A DNA stretch of 64,000 nt from DASPKM01 sp963817075 (GTDB lineage Bacteria; Bacteroidota; Bacteroidia; Chitinophagales; Chitinophagaceae), in the NCBI GenBank assembly GCA_963817075.1, contig CAWFMT010000005.1:806001-870000 (forward strand), in the 5' to 3' direction. The position numbers were made by a program, and so were the translations under genes. Shown here piece after piece: positions 39,692-49,127 of this stretch. Each line of letters begins with the position of its first letter. Positions within the stretch are counted from its first letter, which is position 1. The notes beneath the pieces were generated by a model, which saw nothing but the letters and a program-made list of their open reading frames with translations, did not search any database and was not told the DNA's origin.

Positions 39692-41848
39692 TCATCTGGC
39701 TATTCGACTGAGCATATAGATGAAAGCAGGATAAGGTGTTTCATCTTCTGCAGGATCAGATAGGAGTTCTGCTGTTTGTTTTAAGGTATCTTTCTTTTGT
39801 TGGGTTGAGTCTGTTCCTTTGTATTTGTAGGTGGGTTTCCCCTTTTTTTCATCCTCTGCCGCGCGAATCTTTTGTTGTTCCTCAGCAGACCCTTCTTCTT
39901 CCTTATCTTTTTTGTCAGTTCTTTCAAGACCTTCAGGCGTCATTCTATATTCAACATCTGTATTATAGTAGAATGAATTATCCCAATTGTTATCCCATTC
40001 AATATTCCATCCTCTTCTTCTTCCAAAATTCACATTGAACCATTCATACTGATCAACATTACGATCGATCTGAACTCTTTTTCCTAGAGGAACCTCAACA
40101 ACCAACATTACCTGTTGATTCCTGAATTTCTGGCCCTTATTAATGGTGAAGCCTTTAGGGAGATATATTAGACTGTCTCTTTGTGTTACGTCGAACCTTA
40201 TTTCAGATGCAAGTCTCTGCGCCAATCCAGGATTATTTCCATTGCTGAATTTTACTTCATACACGTGAAAACTGCTGTCGGGACTTCTTACAATTCTGAG
40301 GCGAATGGTATTCATTAAAATACTGTCTTCGCTCATGCTGTAAAATGGCCAGTCTGAATTATCAAAACCAAACCAATCATCGCCATAATATTTAACCCTT
40401 TCATCCGTCACGTCAAACGTGAGCTTACCTGATGTTGGCTGTGTAATTGCGATATCTGTTTTTACGCTGGCCTTGGTTTTGAAATTTCGTGCGATCATTC
40501 CACCAAGTATTATCAGGCTCACCAATCCGAATACCCACAAGGTTCCGAAGACATAACCCAGATAATGTGTCTTGGTTTTTACTCCAATGATCCTGCGTAC
40601 TAACCATGTTAGAAAAGCAATGATTGGAATACCGAGGAAGAATATCAGGGTGGACCAGGCAAAGAAATTCTGCCAGAATCCATCTAATAAGAAATCTTTA
40701 AAAGGAAAAAACGCAAATCCACCAAGGAGAAGGCCTATCAATGCCATTAGCATTGCGAACGCGAGCATTCCGGAAATGAATAGAAAGAAAGCTTTAAAAA
40801 GTACGCCTATGGCATGTCCTATTCCACTACCGGTTCTTCTTACCACAGGTCCTGCTTCCGAAGCAAAAGAGCGTGCGGCTGGTCCGGCCTGATTCGCGTA
40901 ATGTTGTGCGGTTTCCTTCACTTCCTGGCCCCATGCATGGGCTTTTGTCTTAAAATTTTCTAGGTCACCCTTTACTGTGTTCTTGATTGATTGGAGGTCA
41001 ACTCGCTCTCCCCTCATTTCTAATTTCTCCGAAGCAGTATTTGCTTCCGGAAGAACGATCCACAAAATGATATATGTTATGAAGAGAGTTCCACCAAATC
41101 CTCCGGTTACGAAGACCGGTCCCGGATCAAAATCAAACCAGGCATTGCGAAAGATAGATACGATCACGCTCACTAATAATGGCGCAGCGAAAATCAATCG
41201 GGGAATCCATACATCTATTCTGAAGTATGCGGCCAGACCACTGGCCACACCACCTATCACCTTATTTTCAGGATTTCTGTATAATCTTTTCCTTGCTGCG
41301 TCATGCGTAATATTTGAAGGAAGTATGATCCACATCAGGATATAGATTATGAATCCAAGTCCAAAACCACCGAGCGTTATCAGCGCAAACACAATTCTCA
41401 CAATTGCAGGATCGATCCGCAAATAGTTTGCAAGCCCTGAGCAAACGCCACCCAGGATCCTGTCGTTTTCTGAACGATACAATCTTCGGGCTTCCGCAGG
41501 TGGAACTTGTTGATGAGAGCTACCTGTATGTGTTTGCTTTTTAGAGGTATCTGCAGATGCCTGCTGAAAGCCGGCTGTCTCTTCTGCTTTTTCAAAATCT
41601 TCAGGTCTGCCCATTGAAGTAATTACAGCATTCACATCTTCATCAGTGATACAGGTGACCCCTTTTTTCAGTCTGTCTGAAAAGAGTTCAGCTATACGAC
41701 CTTCAATATCATTGATGATCTCATCTCTTCCTTCCTCATTTGAGAAATACTTTCGAAGACTCTCTATATACTGCTGCAAAATTTCATAAGCAGTTTCCTC
41801 TATCGGGATCACCCGACCCTGGAAATTTATGTTTATGACCTTTTTCAT
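39692..41848 (-). CDS. PspC-domain membrane protein (two PspC domains)
   Basis: A protein of 718 residues. Residues 1-100 are a soluble N-terminal domain with VININFQGRVIPIEETAYEIL. Two PspC domains follow, near residues 120-180 (RLYRSENDRILGGVCSGLANYL and later a membrane helix) and 185-260 (RLYRNPENKVIGGVASGLAAYF). More membrane helices lie around residues 350-460, then a large extracytoplasmic beta domain. It is an envelope-stress type protein controlled by its upstream PadR repressor, which ends 29 bases before its start. Confidence 0.87.
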   Translation of the reverse strand: MKKVININFQGRVIPIEETAYEILQQYIESLRKYFSNEEGRDEIINDIEGRIAELFSDRLKKGVTCITDEDVNAVITSMGRPEDFEKAEETAGFQQASADTSKKQTHTGSSHQQVPPAEARRLYRSENDRILGGVCSGLANYLRIDPAIVRIVFALITLGGFGLGFIIYILMWIILPSNITHDAARKRLYRNPENKVIGGVASGLAAYFRIDVWIPRLIFAAPLLVSVIVSIFRNAWFDFDPGPVFVTGGFGGTLFITYIILWIVLPEANTASEKLEMRGERVDLQSIKNTVKGDLENFKTKAHAWGQEVKETAQHYANQAGPAARSFASEAGPVVRRTGSGIGHAIGVLFKAFFLFISGMLAFAMLMALIGLLLGGFAFFPFKDFLLDGFWQNFFAWSTLIFFLGIPIIAFLTWLVRRIIGVKTKTHYLGYVFGTLWVFGLVSLIILGGMIARNFKTKASVKTDIAITQPTSGKLTFDVTDERVKYYGDDWFGFDNSDWPFYSMSEDSILMNTIRLRIVRSPDSSFHVYEVKFSNGNNPGLAQRLASEIRFDVTQRDSLIYLPKGFTINKGQKFRNQQVMLVVEVPLGKRVQIDRNVDQYEWFNVNFGRRRGWNIEWDNNWDNSFYYNTDVEYRMTPEGLERTDKKDKEEEGSAEEQQKIRAAEDEKKGKPTYKYKGTDSTQQKKDTLKQTAELLSDPAEDETPYPAFIYMLSRIAR

Positions 41849-41876
41849 GATTAATTTTTATTAGTTGGTTGAAGTT

Positions 41877-42254
41877 TTATTGGTTGTCTATATTATTATT
41901 ATTTCCAGGTACCGTGGCAAGGGAATCTTTCTTTGCCGCAAGCGTGTTGACTGCATTAGCAAGTTCATTCCATGTTGATTCCAACTCGTGGTAGAATTGC
42001 ATCCCTATATCAGTGAGTGAAAAATATTTGCGTGGCGGTCCTGAATTGCTTTCAACCCAACGATAGGTTAGCATGTCGGCATTCTTCAGTCTGGTCAATA
42101 AGGGGTAAAGTGTTCCTTCGAGGATGTTCAGGTTGGCGCCTCTCATTTCTTCCACGATATCACTTGGGTACGCCTCCCCCCTGCGAATGATCGAAAGGAT
42201 ACAGAATTCCAGTATCCCCTTTCGCATCTGGCTTTGTGTGTTCTCAATGTTCAT
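41877..42254 (-). CDS. PadR-family transcriptional repressor
   Basis: A protein of 125 residues of the PadR winged-helix type: MRKGILEFCILSIIRRGEAYPSDIVEEM, LEGTLYPLLTRLKNADMLTYRW and GPPRKYFSLTDIGMQFYHELESTW. The C-terminal helix dimerises. It precedes the PspC gene on the same strand with 28 bases between them and lies downstream of a promoter carrying a palindromic operator, so it is probably an autoregulator of the padR-pspC operon. The inducing signal is unknown. Confidence 0.9.
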   Translation of the reverse strand: MNIENTQSQMRKGILEFCILSIIRRGEAYPSDIVEEMRGANLNILEGTLYPLLTRLKNADMLTYRWVESNSGPPRKYFSLTDIGMQFYHELESTWNELANAVNTLAAKKDSLATVPGNNNNIDNQ

Positions 42255-42282
42255 AAAGAATTTTTGCTTTTGCCAGTCTTAT

Positions 42283-42316
42283 CCCTTCTCGTCCTGCACT
42301 AGCAGGAGGAGAAGGG
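42283..42316 (-). promoter_or_regulatory. 15-bp hairpin in the padR 5' leader
   Basis: CCCTTCTC-TCCTGC pairs with GCAGGA-GAGAAGGG (one mismatch, four-base loop). It lies between the -7 box at 42358 and the padR ATG at 42254, so it would form in the mRNA leader. It has no U-run next to it, so it is more likely an mRNA-stability or attenuation element than a terminator. Confidence 0.55.
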
Positions 42317-42357
42317 CTTCGACCGGGGTTTTTATTTATCATGGTAACTTGACGACA

Positions 42358-42401
42358 CAAATATAGTGGAATATTTTAGTACTATGCAACACAAAGTACT
42401 A
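42358..42401 (-). promoter_or_regulatory. padR-pspC promoter with palindromic PadR-type operator
   Basis: On the reverse strand TTG (42387-42389), a 21-base spacer and TATATTTG (42358-42365) form the promoter. The palindrome TAGTACT-N11-AGTACTA (42377-42401) covers the -33 element, so bound PadR would exclude RNA polymerase. Confidence 0.7.
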
Positions 42402-42691
42402 ATCTCTTGCAGGTAACTTTCTATGAAAGATAACGGGTTAAGACTGAGAACCGCGTCCAGACTGCATTTCAGGAGATAAAATGCCTAATTTTGGAGTTAG
42501 CAAGTTTTGATGAGCGGTAAAAAGTAGAGGATGGACGAGGCCTGAAATCTGAAGTCTGATATCGGAAGTCTAAAATCTAAGGTCGGAGGCCATTAATCGG
42601 AAAAGAATTCCTGTCAAAACCTTGCGTCTTGGCGCCCTGGTGGTTATAATTTACCACTCACGACCCACGACTGACGATTCACTATCCCACC

Positions 42692-43636
42692 TCACTTTTT
42701 TAGGCCAATTTCCCGGAGCCGTTCGTCCAGGTATTCCCCTGCTGTAGCATCTGAATATGCCTTGGGATGTTTTTCATCAATACAATTATCTAAGCAGGTG
42801 AGATCCATTTTGCTCTTTGGATGGAGGAAGAATGGAATAGAAAACCTTGAAGTGTGCCACATCTCGCGAGCTGGATTAACCACACGGTGTGTCGTGGATT
42901 TCAATTTATTATTGGTCAGTCTTTGAAGCATATCCCCAACATTCACAACAATTTGTTCGGGGAGAGAAGTCACACCAACCCACTCGTTCTGCTTCGTAAG
43001 AATTTGTAATCCGTCTGCAGACGCACCAACCAATAAAGTTATTAGGTTAATGTCCTCATGTTGTTCAGCTCTTATTGCTGATTTGGGTTCTGAAGTAATA
43101 GGCGGATAATGTATTGCTCGTAAAATTGAATTGCCATTGTGGATCTGGTCATCAAAATAATGCTCATCTAATCCCAGGTATAAAGCAATTGCCTGCAGTA
43201 ATGCCTTCCCGGATTTTTCGAAAGCCCTGTAAGCTTTTTGAAGCGTTGGAGTGAATGGAACAACTTCCTTGATAGTTACATTGTCGGGGTATTCAGATTT
43301 GATGGGATCATTGTCATCAACTGTTTGTCCATACTGAAAAAATTCCTTGAGATCGGGAGCATCGCTTCCTTTAGCATGTTCTTTGCCGAAAGATGTATAT
43401 CCTCTCTGTCCTGCAAGTCCAGGCACTTCATATCTCTTCTTTATGTCAGAAGGCATCGCAAAAAATTGCTGAACATATTTGTAAAGATCTCCAATGAGTT
43501 CATCAGGAATTCCGTGATTTTTTACTGATACAAATCCAACATCTTCATAAGCCTTTCCTAATTCGTTCACGAACTTTTTTTTCTTAACTGGATCACCACT
43601 CAGAAATTCGGCAAGATCTACAACGGGGATAGACAT
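42692..43636 (-). CDS. 2-oxoglutarate/Fe(II)-dependent dioxygenase, isopenicillin-N-synthase-like
   Basis: A protein of 314 residues. The N-terminal DIOX_N domain has IPVVDLAEFL and VGFVSVKNHGIPDELI. The iron site is in RAEQHEDINLITLLVG (His and Asp) and LKSTTHRVV (His), followed by FSIPFFLHP with the arginine/serine pair that binds 2-oxoglutarate. The substrate is not predictable. The gene runs opposite to the glycosyltransferase cluster, with which it shares a divergent 61-base intergenic region. Confidence 0.9.
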   Translation of the reverse strand: MSIPVVDLAEFLSGDPVKKKKFVNELGKAYEDVGFVSVKNHGIPDELIGDLYKYVQQFFAMPSDIKKRYEVPGLAGQRGYTSFGKEHAKGSDAPDLKEFFQYGQTVDDNDPIKSEYPDNVTIKEVVPFTPTLQKAYRAFEKSGKALLQAIALYLGLDEHYFDDQIHNGNSILRAIHYPPITSEPKSAIRAEQHEDINLITLLVGASADGLQILTKQNEWVGVTSLPEQIVVNVGDMLQRLTNNKLKSTTHRVVNPAREMWHTSRFSIPFFLHPKSKMDLTCLDNCIDEKHPKAYSDATAGEYLDERLREIGLKK

Positions 43637-43697
43637 AACAAGCGTTTAAGGCGGTTATAAATTTCGGTTTAGATTTACCGGCGAAAATACAATTTTA

Positions 43698-44726
43698 ATG
43701 CATCGGCAATCTACTCTGGTTTTTCTCTTCCTGCTTCTAATTGCGTGCCGACCAGCGTATAAACAGCTCTCACGAAATTATCAATTTTCAAATAATGGTA
43801 TTCCCGATTATTCATCATTGAATTACTGGGCTGCACATCCTGCCAAACGAGATCCTTCAGACAGCATACCACATCCAATTATTTCAGAATACAGATATGA
43901 TTCTTCTGTTGATGTTTTCTTTATTCATCCTACCACTTTTACAGATCAAGAACAATTGCTTTGGAATGCAGATATTAATGCGGCTGAACTGAACGCAAAA
44001 ACTGATTATACATCAATTCTGTTTCAGGCAAGCGCGTTCAATGAAGCAAGAGTTTTTGCACCCAGGTACAGACAGGCGAATCTCAAAGCATATTTTTCAG
44101 CTGATACAATTTCATCTCAGCAGGCTTTTGAAATGGCCTATCAGGACATCAAGACCGCATTTGAATATTATCTTACACATTTCAACCAGGGTCATCCGAT
44201 AGTAATTGCTGCGCATAGCCAGGGTTCTTCACATGGCATCAGGTTATTACAAGATTATTTCGATCAAAAACCGTTGATGGAAAAAATGGTAGTTGCTTAC
44301 CTGCCGGGTATGAATATTCCACAGAATGCTTTTCATGAAATCAAGCTTTGTTCAGAACCGAAACAGACAGCTTGCTTTTGCGGATGGAGAACTTTCAAAA
44401 GAGGACATGAGCCATTCATGCTACCAAGATATTTTCATTCCTATCTTACCAATCCCTTGTCCTGGACAACAGGACCTGAACTGGCGCCTGCAAGTTTGAA
44501 TATTGGGGCAGTGCTAAGAAATTTCAATAAAGTATATCCCCAGGTGACCGATGCTGAAATACACAATAATATTTTGTGGGCGAAGCGACCAAGATTTCCT
44601 GGCAGTTTTTTATATCGGGCAAAGAATTACCATATCGGAGATATAAATCTATTTTATCTCAACATCAGACAGAATATGCGAGAGAGAATTTCAGCCTATA
44701 AATCTTCAACTATTCCCGTTCGATGA
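43698..44726 (+). CDS. DUF3089 lipoprotein, alpha/beta-hydrolase-like
   Basis: A protein of 342 residues with a lipobox (LFLLLIACR). The DUF3089 pattern is clear: VDVFFIHPTTF, FAPRYRQANLKAYF, IVIAAHSQGSSHGIRLL (nucleophile elbow SQG) and VAYLPGM. It is probably an outer-membrane-anchored esterase-like protein. It is the first gene of a tightly overlapping cluster with two polytopic glycosyltransferase-like proteins, a GT2 and a DUF2304 protein, so a role in a surface glycan or lipid is plausible. Confidence 0.85.
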   Translation: MHRQSTLVFLFLLLIACRPAYKQLSRNYQFSNNGIPDYSSLNYWAAHPAKRDPSDSIPHPIISEYRYDSSVDVFFIHPTTFTDQEQLLWNADINAAELNAKTDYTSILFQASAFNEARVFAPRYRQANLKAYFSADTISSQQAFEMAYQDIKTAFEYYLTHFNQGHPIVIAAHSQGSSHGIRLLQDYFDQKPLMEKMVVAYLPGMNIPQNAFHEIKLCSEPKQTACFCGWRTFKRGHEPFMLPRYFHSYLTNPLSWTTGPELAPASLNIGAVLRNFNKVYPQVTDAEIHNNILWAKRPRFPGSFLYRAKNYHIGDINLFYLNIRQNMRERISAYKSSTIPVR

Positions 44727-46345
44727 TCGATCTTTTCAAAAAATATCTTTCTACTTCAACCGCGTCTATTCTTTGTTTCATGCTCGCCCTGCTCGCGAAG
44801 CTAGGAATGATCAGAATTTTTCTAAGCATTGGTAACGATTCAATGGTTATGCTTGCCACTACGAAGAATTGGTTGCAAGGACGCGGTCTTAGTATTGCTA
44901 GCGCCCCTACTTCGGATTTATCGATAACAGAATATATTCCTTATGTAGGTTGGCCACCCGGGATTAATTTTCACCTTGCCCCATTGATCTTTTTCTTCGA
45001 AGAGAACTACGCATTGACAATTTTCCTGGTGCTCGTCTTCGCTTCCGTGATATTTCTTTGGCAATTAAGAAATCTTCTTCAATTCATTAATCTCCCTGCC
45101 TGGTCAATAAATCTATTCCTCATTTTCCAGGGCACTTATATCGGGGAATATGTTAGAACAGTTAATCCAACAGATTATCTGGGGATGGTTTATTTAATGA
45201 GCGGAATTTATCAGGCGTGCAGACTGTTGTACGAGAAGCAATTCAATAGATCCACGGCCGTGCTGGCGATCCTTTTCCTATCTCTCGCTGCAATAACCCG
45301 ATATCAATACGTGCCAGTTGTTTTAGGCGGAGGCGTTTTCATGATCATCCTCGGAATTCTAAACAGGAACAGGCAATGGATCCGAAGAAGTCTATTGATC
45401 ACAGTAATAAATCTCTTAATTATTCTGGTTGTAATAATATATTTCATTTCCCGGCCCGGTGCAGGTGATTATCCCTTTCCTGCAGAACGCGGATTCTTCC
45501 CGCAGAATCTCATGAACACCAATCCTTTCGTATTAAGTACGTTCATAGATGTAAATTTTTATGCAATTCAATCCAGCAGCGCGCTGAACGTTTCCTATTC
45601 TGGTGTATTTAATTTCTTTATTCTGATTTCCTTTTTCCTGCTGGTGGGACTCGCATTCCTATTTGGCAGGTGGATTTGGAAAACCAGGGCTCGAATCACC
45701 AATGCAACCAGTTTATTCTTTTTAATTGCCGGAGTATTTGCATCAGCAACAGTGTTGCTGCTTTTCTTATTCTCATTGGTTTTTGATAGTGATGTTGGTC
45801 CGCCCCTTGTATCATGGACCTTTGTTAAAGCTGGAAGATATTTTGCATTTCCAGTAATCATCATTCAAATAATCTGTTGGTGGTGGCTGGTTAGTAAACC
45901 TAAGCGATTGATTTTTGAAAAAATTGGAATGTACCTCATGTTCCTTTTCATAACTATTTTCATGGCGCATGGATTTTATTTTATCATTAAGAATTTGAAT
46001 CAACTGACTCCGATTGTGGATATACCATTCAAGGACAAAGAAGTAAAATATCTTCGCGACTATATTAATGAACATAAAAGGAGCGGGAATCAAAATAGGC
46101 TTATAGTTTCGGGGCTGAATAAACTTCCCTGTTATGTGTCGAACTGGAACGGGATTTCTTCATTCTACGATGCGTTCTCACTCAACTCTTCACTTCCTTC
46201 TTCCCGGGTGGATGCGGAATTACTTGTCTTAATATATGAGAAGGATAAAAAATGGATGACGGAATTTATCAGGAGGGAAGAGGTAAAACTTATTTATTCA
46301 ACAGACCAATTTAAATTTTATCGTGTTTTTATCAAGGCTAAGTAA
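44723..46345 (+). CDS. Polytopic membrane protein, GT-C-like glycosyltransferase, paralog 1
   Basis: A protein of 540 residues with about 11 membrane helices and a C-terminal extracytoplasmic part. Family-like features are an acidic residue in the first loop, the motif WPPGINFHLAPLIFFF, and NPTDYLGMVYLMSG. The adjacent downstream gene shares WPPVYSLALVPIL and NPTDLLGVSLWMV, so the two are tandem paralogs. Topology resembles GT-C transferases that use lipid-linked sugars (GT39/ArnT-like). The start overlaps the DUF3089 stop by four bases. Confidence 0.72.
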   Translation: MIDLFKKYLSTSTASILCFMLALLAKLGMIRIFLSIGNDSMVMLATTKNWLQGRGLSIASAPTSDLSITEYIPYVGWPPGINFHLAPLIFFFEENYALTIFLVLVFASVIFLWQLRNLLQFINLPAWSINLFLIFQGTYIGEYVRTVNPTDYLGMVYLMSGIYQACRLLYEKQFNRSTAVLAILFLSLAAITRYQYVPVVLGGGVFMIILGILNRNRQWIRRSLLITVINLLIILVVIIYFISRPGAGDYPFPAERGFFPQNLMNTNPFVLSTFIDVNFYAIQSSSALNVSYSGVFNFFILISFFLLVGLAFLFGRWIWKTRARITNATSLFFLIAGVFASATVLLLFLFSLVFDSDVGPPLVSWTFVKAGRYFAFPVIIIQIICWWWLVSKPKRLIFEKIGMYLMFLFITIFMAHGFYFIIKNLNQLTPIVDIPFKDKEVKYLRDYINEHKRSGNQNRLIVSGLNKLPCYVSNWNGISSFYDAFSLNSSLPSSRVDAELLVLIYEKDKKWMTEFIRREEVKLIYSTDQFKFYRVFIKAK

Positions 46346-47966
46346 AAGAAACAAGCTCATTTTAACTATATCGGTTTTCGCAGTCGCCTTTTTTCTGCGA
46401 TCATTAATTGCATATAATTTTCTCGTTGTTGATTCAGATAAATTGTCACAGGTTAGCGCAGCCTTCAGCCTCATCAGAGGCGAAGGATATACAACTCCTG
46501 GAGTCAGAGCAGCCAATATAGATTCTGTAATTCATACTCACTTGATTCAATGGCCTCCGGTTTATTCATTGGCGCTTGTCCCCATACTGAAGATGACGGG
46601 GTATGATGTAGATCTGAGTTGTTTCATTATTGATATGATAGTCGCCCTGTTTTTCCTTTCAATCTTTTACCTGGTTCTGAAGCTGCTCAACATACCATAT
46701 TGGTTGCGATTATTATTGCTATTATATAAAGGCGTGGAGATAAACGACTACGTCATATACTCAAATCCCACGGACCTGCTTGGGGTTTCACTCTGGATGG
46801 TAGTTATTTATTCCTTTGCCCATTTTATGAAAACGCAGAGCAGAACATTCCTATGGGTAATGATCATTCTTAACGCCCTTATTCCCTGGTTCCGCTATGC
46901 GTACATGCCTGTGACCTTTGTGTTGCCTGCATTAATGTTATTTATATGGATCACAAGTAAGAATGAAACAGGCAAACCTATCATAAAGGTAGCTGCCTTG
47001 CTTTCCTTGTCAGCTATCATAAGTGTAGCTGCATTGTTATTATTTAATTATGCTAATTCTGGGTACCTGTATTATACTGTGAATGCGAACCATGGGTGGT
47101 ATTGGTATAACCTTCTCTATTTTGGCCCTGTGGTATGGGCAAGTTTTTTCGACATTAATTTTTTGCTATCACAATTAAGCATTGGAACAGGGGTGCCATA
47201 TCTATTCTGGGAACGTTTATTGAGGTCTATTAATTTCTTTTTGTTTGGAGGAATTCTGATCTGGTTGGTTTATTATTTAAGAAAACAAAGAAGAGACATC
47301 AAAGAACAGGGTGTTGCATATTGGTTCCATCTTGCTTCGGGCATTCTTGCAATCGGAGTACTATTAAGCCTGGCCTATGTTACAGTCGTAAATCATCGTC
47401 GTGTCTTCGGTTCAGTAGGTGGAGAATGGTCATACATAGAGGAGCCACGTTATATGCTGGTTGTTCAACTCTTCATCTTCATGTTTATTTGCTGGCAACT
47501 TTTTGGAAGAAAGTATGCTTCAACTTCCACAGTTTTAAAAATATTCAGAACTGCCTTTTTGCTGGTCATTTGCCTGCAAACTCTTCATGGCTTTTGGTTT
47601 TCTGCAAAAATTATTAATGGGACAGCCATCAAGATGGCAAATCAGACTAACTGGAAAGAGACTATTTTATTCCTGGACAAGATGCGTGAACGGGCAAAAA
47701 ATGAAAAAGTGCAACTCTTGCTTGCCGGGCGAAACCTGGACTACAAGGCATATGGTGGCATTCATAATTTAGGGGTGATGATCAACCCTCTCGAATTAAA
47801 CTCGATTCCTATCTGCAGTGATCAGCCTAAGTTGTTATTATTTCGGATTAAAAAAGGTCATGAGTCACTTTATAATGATTTTCTAGGAAGAAAAGATGTT
47901 AGAAGGAGTGCAGTGGTAAATGATTTCTATTTTTACGAGTACTATGTTCCATCCTGTGACAGATAA
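46323..47966 (+). CDS. Polytopic membrane protein, GT-C-like glycosyltransferase, paralog 2
   Basis: A protein of 547 residues with about 11 membrane helices, homologous in layout to the preceding protein (WPPVYSLALVPIL, YSNPTDLLGVSLWMV). A GTG at 46323 is taken as the start because no ATG is available before the first membrane helix; it overlaps the previous gene by 23 bases. The C-terminal part (WKETILFLDKMRERAKNEKV onward) is soluble. A lipid-linked sugar transferase is inferred from membrane topology and from the adjacent GT2 and DUF2304 genes. Confidence 0.72.
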   Translation: MFLSRLSKRNKLILTISVFAVAFFLRSLIAYNFLVVDSDKLSQVSAAFSLIRGEGYTTPGVRAANIDSVIHTHLIQWPPVYSLALVPILKMTGYDVDLSCFIIDMIVALFFLSIFYLVLKLLNIPYWLRLLLLLYKGVEINDYVIYSNPTDLLGVSLWMVVIYSFAHFMKTQSRTFLWVMIILNALIPWFRYAYMPVTFVLPALMLFIWITSKNETGKPIIKVAALLSLSAIISVAALLLFNYANSGYLYYTVNANHGWYWYNLLYFGPVVWASFFDINFLLSQLSIGTGVPYLFWERLLRSINFFLFGGILIWLVYYLRKQRRDIKEQGVAYWFHLASGILAIGVLLSLAYVTVVNHRRVFGSVGGEWSYIEEPRYMLVVQLFIFMFICWQLFGRKYASTSTVLKIFRTAFLLVICLQTLHGFWFSAKIINGTAIKMANQTNWKETILFLDKMRERAKNEKVQLLLAGRNLDYKAYGGIHNLGVMINPLELNSIPICSDQPKLLLFRIKKGHESLYNDFLGRKDVRRSAVVNDFYFYEYYVPSCDR

Positions 47967-48642
47967 CAAGATTTTTGTGGTAATCCCTGTCTATGAAGAT
48001 CATGCAACAATTAGTTCTGTTGTCAATTCATTGACTCAATCAGGATTTAAGAATATAATAATTGTTGATGACGGTTCTTCAGCAGATGTTCGTGCAGCCA
48101 TTGATGGTCTTCCGGTATATTATCTTCGGCATTCTGTTAATCTCGGTCAGGGGGCTGCACTCCAAACAGGATTTGATTTCGCGAAGCAATTCAACCCTGA
48201 TATATTAATAACGATTGATGCAGATGGCCAGCATGATGTAAATGATCTGCCATCTCTAATTAATCCACTTCTTGAAAATTCAGCAGACATAGTCCTTGGA
48301 TCCAGGTTTTTGACACGATCAAAAACTTCAATCTCGTCCAGGAGAAAGGGCTTATTGCATATCGCAAGATTTATAAACTATCTCTTCACCGGACTTTGGC
48401 TAACAGATGCTCATAATGGCGCAAGGGCACTTAACCGGTTTGCATTGACCAAAATCAGACTGGATGAAAACAGGATGGCGCACGCTTCAGAAATTCTTTT
48501 CCAGATCAGGAAACATAATCTGAGATTTTTGGAAATCCCGGTGAATGTTTATTATACAGATTACTCCAGGCGAAAGGGACAAAAAGGAATGGATAGCCTC
48601 GGAATATTTATTGATCTAGTTTTGCATAAACTTTTCAGATGA
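47920..48642 (+). CDS. GT2 glycosyltransferase, polyprenyl-phosphate mannosyl/glucosyl-like
   Basis: A protein of 240 residues (an internal ATG at 47944 is an alternative start). The GT-A fold motifs are VVIPVYEDHATISSVVNSL, IIIVDDGSSADV, VNLGQGAALQTGFDFA and ITIDADGQHDVNDLPSL with the DxD site. It lacks C-terminal membrane helices, like DPM1-type enzymes that charge polyprenyl phosphate with a sugar. It overlaps the previous gene by up to 47 bases and feeds the two polytopic transferases in the cluster, in inference. Confidence 0.85.
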   Translation: MISIFTSTMFHPVTDNKIFVVIPVYEDHATISSVVNSLTQSGFKNIIIVDDGSSADVRAAIDGLPVYYLRHSVNLGQGAALQTGFDFAKQFNPDILITIDADGQHDVNDLPSLINPLLENSADIVLGSRFLTRSKTSISSRRKGLLHIARFINYLFTGLWLTDAHNGARALNRFALTKIRLDENRMAHASEILFQIRKHNLRFLEIPVNVYYTDYSRRKGQKGMDSLGIFIDLVLHKLFR

Positions 48643-48968
48643 CCGATATCCAAATCCTGTTGCTGACAGGTATTCTATTTGTTGCTTTTTATTTTGTGAT
48701 CAGACTAAGGAAAAGATTGCTTGACCTTGTTTTGATGTTTATTATGTCTGCAGCGGCAATAGTCTTCGTGATTTGGCCCGATCTAACTAATACAATTGCA
48801 AAGAAGCTGGGCGTTGGAAGGGGTGCGGATCTAATATTTTATATAAGCATTATTTTATTCTGGTTCGTTGTGTTGAGGCTGTATGTAAGGATCCGAAAGC
48901 TTGAGCAAACCTTTACTGAAATGATCCGCAAGAACGCCATTGAGCAGGCGGAAAGGATAAAAACGTGA
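48639..48968 (+). CDS. DUF2304 membrane protein
   Basis: A protein of 109 residues with three membrane helices (IQILLLTGILFVAFYFVI, LVLMFIMSAAAIVFVI, ILFWFVVLRLYVRI), typical of DUF2304. Such proteins are regularly coded beside polyprenyl-phosphate GT2 genes and probably anchor or assist them. It overlaps the GT2 stop by four bases (ATGA) and ends the cluster. Confidence 0.85.
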   Translation: MTDIQILLLTGILFVAFYFVIRLRKRLLDLVLMFIMSAAAIVFVIWPDLTNTIAKKLGVGRGADLIFYISIILFWFVVLRLYVRIRKLEQTFTEMIRKNAIEQAERIKT

Positions 48969-49127
48969 GTCGTGAATCGTGAATCGTGAGTGTGAAATAT
49001 TTCTCGCAAAGAAACAAAGGAAGCAAAGGCGCAAAGAGTTAATTTATATTTGCGTCTTTGCAAACTTGGCTCCTTTGCGTGACAAGAATAACAAGCCTAA
49101 CTTCGTTAACTTCTGATTACTTACTAT
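48966..49127. repeat. Repeat block left of exbD (family A copy 1)
   Basis: A GTGAGTCGTGAATCGTGAATC run (48966 on) is followed by a copy of TGAAATATTTCNCGCAAAG, AAGCAAAGGCGCAAAGAG, TTTGCGTCTTTGCAAACTTGG (48991-49083) and TAACTTCTGATTACT. It is nearly the same as the block at 49758-49890 right of exbD, in the same orientation. Confidence 0.8.

Larger units (their letters stand above)
42255..42691. other. Intergenic region upstream of padR, with repeats
   Basis: About 437 bases between padR and the oxygenase gene. The left part holds a 5' leader hairpin (42283-42316), the padR promoter and operator. The right part (about 42530-42680) holds degenerate repeats: family B text at 42541-42592, a family A fragment (CTTGCGTCTTGGCG) near 42620, and CACGACCCACGACTGACGATTCAC-like text near 42660. 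No gene is seen. Confidence 0.6.

Noticed and set aside
48966..49090. A CRISPR-like array from the repeated GTGAATCGTGA and GCAAAG units.
   Set aside because: Units are short, irregular, without unique spacers of constant length and without cas genes.
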